Shown here: positions 8,428 through 13,693 of the stretch, piece by piece | Layout of the letters: each line of letters starts with the position of its first letter | Position numbering within the stretch: position 1 is the first letter of the stretch | NCBI GenBank assembly: GCA_035519475.1 | Contig: DATIWI010000207.1 | Coordinates: 1 to 13,693, forward strand | DNA length: 13,693 bases | Direction of reading: 5' to 3' | From: Fen-1467 sp035519475 | GTDB lineage: Bacteria > Verrucomicrobiota > Verrucomicrobiia > Opitutales > Opitutaceae | Notes under the pieces: generated by a model | The model's input: only the letters and a program-made list of their open reading frames with translations | Told to the model about the DNA's origin: nothing | The model's database searches: none | Position numbers and translations under genes: made by a program

Positions 8428-8458
8428 ATGTCAACTAATAGTTGACATGCCTCCGGGG
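8428..8458. repeat. Direct repeat copy 2, containing the same 21-bp palindrome
   Basis: The palindrome lies at 8428-8448 and is extended here to 23 bp by C at 8427 and G at 8449. The 31-bp block matches copy 1 at 29 positions and is in the same orientation, as shown by the shared TCCGGGG on its right side. It sits in the divergent gap between the MBL gene and the SGNH esterase, 97 bp before the esterase start, where an operator would be plausible. The TTGACA inside the right arm resembles a -35 box, but nothing like a -10 box follows at the proper distance. Confidence 0.9.
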
Positions 8459-8480
8459 CGGGCTGGCGCCCGGTTGTTTT
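8453..8480 (+). terminator. Stem-loop with T-rich tail upstream of the SGNH esterase (terminator or attenuator)
   Basis: CCGGG, a bulged G, then CG (8453-8460) pair with CGCCCGG (8467-8473) around the loop GGCTGG, giving seven pairs with one bulge. TTGTTTT follows directly. This is the form of a factor-independent terminator on the plus strand. Lying 65 bp before the esterase, it could end read-through from upstream or act as an attenuator in the leader of the downstream genes. Its left arm is part of repeat copy 2, but copy 1 has no equivalent right arm. Confidence 0.42.
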
Positions 8481-8534
8481 GGAAGTAGCGTGTCGCGGAA
8501 CAGTGTGGCCTCATTCATCGAAACCCGGCATTCA

Positions 8535-8540
8535 AGCAGG
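8535..8540 (+). promoter_or_regulatory. Ribosome binding site deciding the esterase start
   Basis: AGCAGG ends 5 bases before ATG 8546. This favours ATG 8546 over the in-frame GTG at 8540, which overlaps the last base of the site and would leave no spacer. Confidence 0.5.
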
Positions 8541-8545
8541 TGACA

Positions 8546-10237
8546 ATGACTCTCGACAACGCATCGAACGCGATCGTTTGCACGGTGGGGTTGGTGCTCG
8601 CGGCCGGTCTCAATCCGGCGCCGGCGCAGACGCCGCCGGCGCCCCCGCCGCCGGCCGAGACCGCGGCGAGCGCAACCACGATCAACCCCAAGTTGCCGAC
8701 GCTTTTCGTCGTCGGCGATTCGACCGCCGCCAGCAACGACGGCATCGCCGTGGGCTGGGCGGTGCCGCTGCCGTCGTTTTTCGACACCGCGAGACTCAAC
8801 GTCGTCAACCGGGCGCGCGCGGGTCGCAGCAGCCGGACCTTTCTGACGGAGGGCCTGTGGGACAAGGTGGTGGCGGAGCTGAAGCCGGGCGACTGGGTCC
8901 TGATTCAGTTCGGGCACAACGACGGCGGCGCGATCAACGCAGAGCCGCCGGGATCGGACCGCCCCTTGCGGGCGCGCGGGTCGCTTCCGGGAGTGGGCGA
9001 CGAGGCGCAGGAGATCGACAACGTGCTGACCAAGAAACACGAGGTGGTGCGCAGTTTCGGCTGGTACCTGCGGAAGTTCATCGACGACACCCGGACGAAG
9101 GGGGCGACCGCGATCGTGCTTTCGCCCACGGTCCGCAATATCTGGACGGACGGCAAGGTTGAGCGCGGGCCGGGCGATTACGCGCGCTGGTCCGCCGATG
9201 TCGCCCGGACCGAGGGGGTAGCCTTGGTCGATGTCACGGCGATCATCGCGGAGCGCTACGAGCAGATGGGCGCGGCGACCGTCGGGAAATTCTTCCCTCG
9301 GGATCACACGCACACCAACGCGGAGGGGGCCGAACTCAACGCGTCCTGCGTGATTGCCGGGCTCAAAGCGCTGCCGGGCGGCCGCTGGGACCGATACTTC
9401 TCCGCCAAGGGGGCGGAGACGCCGCCCGCCGCGAGCGGCGCCGCCCGCGCGCCGGATTTCCTGGCCTGGCTGCACCTGCCCGAGCCGGCGAATCCCCGGC
9501 TGCCGACGCTGTTTCTCATCGGCGATTCGACGGTGCGCAACGGCCGCGGCGACGGTGCCAACGGCCAGTGGGGGTGGGGCGATTACCTCGCGCCCTTTTT
9601 TGACACCACCCGGATCAACGTGGTGAACCGCGCTGTCGGCGGCCTCAGCAGTCGCACCTATCTGACGTCGGGGCACTGGGAGCGCGTTCTCGCGATGCTG
9701 AAGCCAGGTGATTTCGTGATGATGCAGTTTGGCCACAACGACGGCGGGCCGCTCAACGACACCGCGCGCGCCCGCGGCACGATCAGGGGCGTGGGCGAGG
9801 AGACCGAGGCAATCGGCAACCTCCTGACGAAGGAGCACGAGGTGGTGCACACCTATGGCTGGTATCTGCGCAAATTCATCGCCGACACGCGGGCAAAGGG
9901 CGCCACGCCGATCGTGTGCTCGCCCGTGCCGCGCAAGATGTGGAAGGACGGCAAGATTGTCCGGAATCGGGAGGATTATGCCGGTTGGGCGGCGGAGGTT
10001 GCCACGGCCGGGTTGGCGCCTTTCGTCGATTTGAATGAGATCATTGCCCGCCAGTACGACCGACTCGGCCCCGACAATGTGGAGCCCTTGTTTGCGGATC
10101 CCCACACCCACACCAGCCGGGCGGGCGCCGAACTCAGCGCGGCGTGCGTCGTCGCCGGCCTGAAGGGTCTGCCGGAGGACCCGCTGGCGCCATTCCTCGC
10201 GGCCAAGGCGGCGGAGGTGGCGCCCTACGCGCATTGA
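8546..10237 (+). CDS. Tandem two-domain SGNH/GDSL esterase (rhamnogalacturonan acetylesterase-like)
   Basis: The 563-residue product has a signal peptide (cleavage near residue 28), a Pro/Ala-rich linker and two homologous SGNH hydrolase domains, about 48-285 and 315-545. Each has a GDST nucleophile block (Ser59, Ser328), an NRA..G.SSRT Gly block, an FGHND block (Asn125, Asn398) and a C-terminal HTHT block. This resembles the CE12-type rhamnogalacturonan acetylesterases, which are normally single-domain and remove O-acetyl groups from plant polysaccharides. In this cluster the likely substrate is acetylated xyloglucan, where galactose residues are often acetylated; pectin is the alternative. 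In domain 1 the triad Asp253-x-x-His256 is standard. In domain 2 the order is Asp518-Pro519-His520-Thr-His522: the aligned Asp position is Pro and the Asp is one residue earlier, so activity of that half is uncertain. The two domains align without gaps over long stretches, pointing to an internal duplication. It is the first gene after the MBL interruption. Confidence 0.88.
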   Translation: MTLDNASNAIVCTVGLVLAAGLNPAPAQTPPAPPPPAETAASATTINPKLPTLFVVGDSTAASNDGIAVGWAVPLPSFFDTARLNVVNRARAGRSSRTFLTEGLWDKVVAELKPGDWVLIQFGHNDGGAINAEPPGSDRPLRARGSLPGVGDEAQEIDNVLTKKHEVVRSFGWYLRKFIDDTRTKGATAIVLSPTVRNIWTDGKVERGPGDYARWSADVARTEGVALVDVTAIIAERYEQMGAATVGKFFPRDHTHTNAEGAELNASCVIAGLKALPGGRWDRYFSAKGAETPPAASGAARAPDFLAWLHLPEPANPRLPTLFLIGDSTVRNGRGDGANGQWGWGDYLAPFFDTTRINVVNRAVGGLSSRTYLTSGHWERVLAMLKPGDFVMMQFGHNDGGPLNDTARARGTIRGVGEETEAIGNLLTKEHEVVHTYGWYLRKFIADTRAKGATPIVCSPVPRKMWKDGKIVRNREDYAGWAAEVATAGLAPFVDLNEIIARQYDRLGPDNVEPLFADPHTHTSRAGAELSAACVVAGLKGLPEDPLAPFLAAKAAEVAPYAH

Positions 10238-10269
10238 TCCGTGTCCGGAGTTGAGATTGCGGGAGGTGG

Positions 10270-10325
10270 GGCGGCATCGCCGAATGCCGCCACTCGGATC
10301 CTCGGCGCGGTTCGGCGACCGCGCC
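10270..10325. repeat. Pair of GC hairpins with complementary loops (REP/BIME-like)
   Basis: Hairpin 1 (10270-10291) has stem GGCGGCAT / ATGCCGCC and loop CGCCGA. Hairpin 2 (10304-10325) has stem GGCGCGGT / ACCGCGCC and loop TCGGCG. Both stems are 8 perfect pairs and both loops 6 nt. The loops are exact reverse complements, so the second hairpin read on the other strand has the same loop as the first, as in paired inverted REP elements. A 12-base spacer separates them. They sit 32 bases after the esterase stop and about 100 bases before GH31. No T-run follows either, so ordinary termination is unlikely. The rest of the 190-bp gap holds nothing I can name. Confidence 0.72.
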
Positions 10326-10427
10326 CTACAATCGGAGATGGCGTGTTCGTGCCCGCGGTTCCGTCGCGCGAAAGAATTGCTTGGCGATGATGGCCAACCT
10401 GCGGCAGGCTGGCGCCCTTTCCCGACC

Positions 10428-13316
10428 ATGCACGCACTTGCCGGCCGCCCCATCGCGCTCGCCGCTGCCGCGACGCTTGCCCTGATTCCGTTTGCCCCGC
10501 CACCCGCCGCCGCGGCCGTGGAGAAGCTGCCCGACGGCATCGTCGTGCCGGTCGGTGACACCTTCCTGAAGATCGAGGTGCGCGCGGACAACATCGTCCG
10601 GATCGCCGCCGCCCGCGATAGGAAGTTCTTCGACCACGCCAGCCTGGCGGTGCTGCCGGCGGGCGGACCGGCGCCGCGCTGGGAGCTGACGACAGCGGCG
10701 GGCACGGCCACGCTCAGCACAGCGCAGCTCAAGGTGCAGGTCGAACTCGGGAGCGGCGCGGTCGCCTTTCTGGACGCGGCCGGCCGCCCGGTGCTGGCGG
10801 AGCAGCCGCTCGGCCGGGAGATCACTGTCGCGACGGTACAGGGCGAGCAGACGAATCACGTGCGCCAGACCTGGGAGCCCAACGCGGACGAATCGCTTTA
10901 CGGTCTGGGCGAGAATCAGCTCGGCCTGATGGACCTCAAGGGCTACGACCTCGATTTGTGGCAGCACAACGGGACGGCCGCCATTCCGTTCCTCGTCTCC
11001 AGCCGCGGCTACGGCATCTTCTGGGATAATCCCTCGTACACGCGCTTCGGCGACCTGCGGCTTTTCGAGCCGATCCCGGCAGCCCTGCTGCTGGATGCGG
11101 ACGGCAAGCCGGGCGGGCTGACCGGGACTTACTACGCCGACGCCGACTTTGGCCGGCCGGTGGCGCGCCAGCTTGATCCGCGTGTTGACGTCAAACCGTC
11201 GGGCCCGCGCCCGGTTCCCAACACGGCGATCCAGCCAGCGTTGCCCCCGGCGGGTGAGGTGAGTGTGCGCTGGGAGGGCAGCGTGGTGCCGGAGGTGTCC
11301 GGCGACTACCAATTCCAGATTCATTCCAACGGTGGCATCAGACTCTGGGTTGACGGGCACCTCGTTGCCGACCACTGGCGGCAGGAGTGGCTGCCGTGGT
11401 ATGACCTGGCGCGGGTTCACCTTGAAGCCGGCCGGCGCCACGCGTTGCGGCTCGACTGGACCCGGACGGGCAGTCCACCCGTCGTGCAATTGCGCTGGAA
11501 GACCCCGGCGGCGAGCGCCGCCACGGCGCTCTGGTCCGAAGTGGGCGGGGGCACCGATTATTATTTTGTCTACGGCCCCGAGCTTGACCGGGTCGTGGCC
11601 GGCTACCGCCAGCTCACCGGCGCGGCGCCGATGATGCCGCGCTGGGCTTTCGGCCTGTGGCAGAGCCGGCAGCGCTACCGCACGGCGGAGGAGCTGCTGG
11701 GGGTGGTCAAAGGCTTCCGGGACCGCGGCATCCCGTTCGATAACATCGTGCAGGACTGGTTCTACTGGAGGCGCGACGCGTGGGGATCGCACGAATTCGA
11801 TCCGGCGCGCTTCCCGGATCCCGCCGGCATGATCCGCGCAATCCACGATCAGTACCACGCCCGGCTGATGATCTCGGTCTGGCCGAAATTCTATCCCGGC
11901 ACGAAGAACTTCGAGGCGATGCAGGCGCGCGGCTTCCTCTTCCAGCGCAACCTGCAGGAGCAGAACCACGACTGGGTGGGGTTCCGCTCGACCTACTACG
12001 ACGCGTTCAACCCCGAGGCGCGGAAGCTCTACTGGGCGCAGATCGAGCGCGAGCTGTTTCGCAAGGGCGTCGACGCGTGGTGGCTGGACGCGACCGAGCC
12101 GGAGCTTGCGCCCAACCCGACCGTCGACGTCCAGCGCAGCTACATGAACCCGACGGCGCTGGGGCCGGGCTCGCGCGTGCTCAACGCCTTTCCGTTGATG
12201 AACAGCGGGGCCGTCTACAACGGGCAGCGCGCAGCGGCGCCGGACCAGCGCGTCTTCATCCTGACCCGTTCCGGCTACGCCGGCCAGCAGCGGTTTGCCG
12301 CCGCGGTCTGGTCCGGCGACACCAGTTCGACCTGGACGGCGATGCGCAAGCAGATCCCGGCCGGTTTGGGCTTCTGCCTGTCGGGACTGCCGTACTGGAC
12401 CATGGACGTCGGCGGATTTTCCGTGCCGCAACGGTACGCGCCGAACCTGGGCAATGACGCCAACGGCGACCCCATTTACGGGAAGGCGACCGAGGCGGAC
12501 ACCGAGGACTGGTGCGAGCTGAACACGCGCTGGTTTGAGTTTGGCACGTTCGTACCGCTGCTGCGCCCGCATGGCGAGTTTCCGTATCGCGAGATGTGGC
12601 AGTTCGGAGGCGAATCGAGCCCCGCCTACCAGGCGCAGCTCAAGTTCGACCGGCTGCGCTACCGGCTGCTCCCGTACATCTATTCGCTGGCCGGGATGGT
12701 GACGCACGAGGGCGGCACGATCCTGCGCCCGCTGGTGATGGACTTCCGGGAGGACGCGACGGCGCGGGAAATCAGCGACGAGTACATGTTCGGCCCGGCG
12801 CTCTTGGTGAGCCCGGTGACGGTCTACCAGGCGCGGTCCCGCCCCGTCTATCTGCCGGCGTCTGCGGGCTGGTACGATTTCTGGAACGGAGCAGCGGTGA
12901 CCGGCGGCCAGACGATCGAGGCCCCGGCGCCCTACGACGCGATTCCGGTCCACGTGCGGGCGGGCGCGATCCTTCCCTTCGGACCCGACCTCCAGTACAC
13001 GGAGGAGAAGCCGGCGGATCCGATCACGTTGTTCGTCTATGCAGGCGCAGATGGCGCGTTCACGCTCTACGAGGATGACGGGCTGACCTACGGCTACGAA
13101 AAGGGCGCATGCGCGCGCATTCCGCTCCGTTGGGACGATGCGGCGGGGAAGCTCACCATCGGCCGGCGGGACGGGGCATTTCCCGGCATGCTCGCCAAGC
13201 GCACCTTCCAAGTCGTGCTGGTGGCGAAGGGGCAACCGGCGGGCTTTCCGTTCACTTCGACCGGGGGCCGCACGGTGACCTACGCCGGGGACGCGGTTAC
13301 GGTGTCGCTGCGGTAG
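10428..13316 (+). CDS. GH31 alpha-xylosidase with PA14 insertion, exported
   Basis: The 962-residue product starts with a signal peptide (MHALAGRP, Ala/Leu core, cleavage near residue 27). The N-terminal GH31 beta-sandwich is interrupted at about residues 232-360 by a PA14 domain (TGTYYADADF to LRWKTP, with NGGIRLWVDG inside). The catalytic barrel follows: Asp554 in WWLDATEP is the nucleophile and Asp631 in VWSGDTSSTW the acid/base. RPHGEFPYREMW and C-terminal beta domains complete the family. This architecture and the WWLDATEP signature match xyloglucan-oligosaccharide alpha-xylosidases such as Cellvibrio CjXyl31A, where PA14 sits in the same place. The enzyme would remove non-reducing-end alpha-1,6-xylose from xyloglucan oligosaccharides. 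The frame is open from 10251, but the extra 59 residues are Arg-rich and would run through the hairpin pair and push the signal peptide inside, so ATG 10428 was chosen. Alpha-glucosidase activity is the less likely alternative. Confidence 0.9.
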   Translation: MHALAGRPIALAAAATLALIPFAPPPAAAAVEKLPDGIVVPVGDTFLKIEVRADNIVRIAAARDRKFFDHASLAVLPAGGPAPRWELTTAAGTATLSTAQLKVQVELGSGAVAFLDAAGRPVLAEQPLGREITVATVQGEQTNHVRQTWEPNADESLYGLGENQLGLMDLKGYDLDLWQHNGTAAIPFLVSSRGYGIFWDNPSYTRFGDLRLFEPIPAALLLDADGKPGGLTGTYYADADFGRPVARQLDPRVDVKPSGPRPVPNTAIQPALPPAGEVSVRWEGSVVPEVSGDYQFQIHSNGGIRLWVDGHLVADHWRQEWLPWYDLARVHLEAGRRHALRLDWTRTGSPPVVQLRWKTPAASAATALWSEVGGGTDYYFVYGPELDRVVAGYRQLTGAAPMMPRWAFGLWQSRQRYRTAEELLGVVKGFRDRGIPFDNIVQDWFYWRRDAWGSHEFDPARFPDPAGMIRAIHDQYHARLMISVWPKFYPGTKNFEAMQARGFLFQRNLQEQNHDWVGFRSTYYDAFNPEARKLYWAQIERELFRKGVDAWWLDATEPELAPNPTVDVQRSYMNPTALGPGSRVLNAFPLMNSGAVYNGQRAAAPDQRVFILTRSGYAGQQRFAAAVWSGDTSSTWTAMRKQIPAGLGFCLSGLPYWTMDVGGFSVPQRYAPNLGNDANGDPIYGKATEADTEDWCELNTRWFEFGTFVPLLRPHGEFPYREMWQFGGESSPAYQAQLKFDRLRYRLLPYIYSLAGMVTHEGGTILRPLVMDFREDATAREISDEYMFGPALLVSPVTVYQARSRPVYLPASAGWYDFWNGAAVTGGQTIEAPAPYDAIPVHVRAGAILPFGPDLQYTEEKPADPITLFVYAGADGAFTLYEDDGLTYGYEKGACARIPLRWDDAAGKLTIGRRDGAFPGMLAKRTFQVVLVAKGQPAGFPFTSTGGRTVTYAGDAVTVSLR

Positions 13317-13332
13317 TCCGCGAGGACAGGTC

Positions 13333-13693
13333 ATGATCTCGCGACGAGTCAGGCCAAGGGCGCGCTGGGTCGCCAAGGGCTCGGTCCTGGCATTTCTCAT
13401 GGGAGGTGGGCAGCTGGCTGCCGATGCGGTCGACCCCGGATCCCCGGCCGCCGCTGCGTTTCCCGTCAGCATCCGGATCGACGCGTCTCAGAGCCAGGGG
13501 GATCTGCGGCCGATCTGGCGCTTCTTCGGGGCGGACGAGCCGAATTACGCGACGATGAAGAATGGGCGCAAACTGATCGGGGAACTCGGCGCCCTGCGGC
13601 CGCAGGCGGTCTATTTCCGCGCCCACAACCTGCTGTGCACCGGAGACGGCACGCCGGCGCTGAAGTGGGGCAGCACCAACGCCTACACCGAGG
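13333..13693 (+). CDS. GH39 glycosidase, N-terminal part (3' truncated by window)
   Basis: Translation from ATG 13333 gives 120 residues without a stop, running off the window. A basic, hydrophobic leader (MISRRVRPRARW, then VLAFLMGGG) suggests export with cleavage near residue 30. From about residue 45 the sequence reads like the start of a GH39 barrel: PIWRFFGADEPNYATM, GRKLIGELGAL, VYFRAHNLL, GDGTPALKWGSTNAYTE. GH39 contains beta-xylosidases and some arabinose-releasing enzymes; the catalytic glutamates lie beyond the window, so the specificity is open. It starts 16 bp after the GH31 stop with a purine-rich AGGACAGG just upstream, so the two are probably co-transcribed. The family assignment rests on the N-terminal motif alone but is distinctive. 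Confidence 0.78.
   Translation, partial: MISRRVRPRARWVAKGSVLAFLMGGGQLAADAVDPGSPAAAAFPVSIRIDASQSQGDLRPIWRFFGADEPNYATMKNGRKLIGELGALRPQAVYFRAHNLLCTGDGTPALKWGSTNAYTE

Noticed and set aside
7176..8438. Plus-strand open frame of 420 codons across the MBL gene
   Set aside because: The opposite strand has complete MBL metal-binding motifs; this frame is Arg-rich and featureless, and runs through both intergenic gaps.
8442..8470. TTGACA in the palindrome as a -35 box
   Set aside because: The hexamer 17 bases downstream is GGCGCC, not a -10 box, and in copy 1 there is likewise none.
8540..8545. GTG start for the esterase
   Set aside because: It overlaps the AGCAGG site and leaves no spacer; ATG 8546 is two codons on with correct spacing. 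The difference is only two residues.
10327..10332. TACAAT as a -10 box for GH31
   Set aside because: The -35 position 17 bases upstream falls in the hairpin stem (GGCGCG) and does not resemble TTGACA; only a lone hexamer match.
10251..10427. Longer N-terminus for the GH31 protein
   Set aside because: The extra residues are Arg-rich, would contain the hairpin pair and would leave the signal peptide internal; ATG 10428 gives a proper leader.
8435..10825. Minus-strand open frame of 796 codons opposite the esterase
   Set aside because: The long repeated theme in its translation (two similar halves) is only the mirror of the tandem SGNH domains; no independent motif.
10326..13472. Minus-strand open frame of 1048 codons opposite GH31
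   Set aside because: Antisense of a gene with clear GH31 and PA14 motifs; low-complexity Arg-rich translation and no domain.

Overview
The window is very GC-rich and, apart from short gaps, filled with secreted carbohydrate-active enzymes. The set of families is that of a xyloglucan utilisation locus: endo-xyloglucanase (GH12), two beta-galactosidases (GH2), alpha-L-fucosidase (GH95), PA14-containing alpha-xylosidase (GH31), a two-domain SGNH/GDSL acetylesterase and the start of a GH39 glycosidase. No SusC/SusD or TonB-dependent transporter gene is visible. High GC, lipoprotein and Sec/Tat-type leaders, weak Shine-Dalgarno sites and exported glycosidases without SusCD fit a Gram-negative Verrucomicrobiota member, perhaps Opitutaceae. 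That placement is inference from gene content, not from a marker gene.

Layout. Positions 2-7146 hold four plus-strand genes packed like an operon: the 3' end of a LacZ-type GH2 beta-galactosidase, a GH12 lipoprotein overlapping it by 4 bp, a GH95 alpha-L-fucosidase 19 bp later, and a second GH2 beta-galactosidase of the DUF4982 type 41 bp later. The cluster is then interrupted by a minus-strand metallo-beta-lactamase-fold hydrolase (7365-8120) lying between two copies of a direct repeat built on a 21-bp perfect palindrome (7274-7304 and 8428-8458). Plus-strand genes resume with the tandem SGNH esterase (8546-10237), a 190-bp gap with two GC hairpins whose loops are exactly complementary, the GH31 alpha-xylosidase (10428-13316) and, 16 bp on, a GH39 gene that runs off the end.

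How the genes would work together (inference from families): the lipid-anchored GH12 enzyme cuts the beta-1,4-glucan backbone of xyloglucan; the esterase removes O-acetyl groups from side chains; GH95 removes terminal fucose; the GH2 enzymes remove galactose; GH31 removes xylose from the non-reducing end; GH39 may remove a further pentose. A beta-glucosidase and an importer, needed to finish the job, are not in the window.

The less ordinary signals are the two-domain esterase with a displaced catalytic Asp in its second half, the repeat-bounded MBL gene, the complementary-loop hairpin pair before the alpha-xylosidase, and an AT-rich heptanucleotide repeat inside the fucosidase gene.
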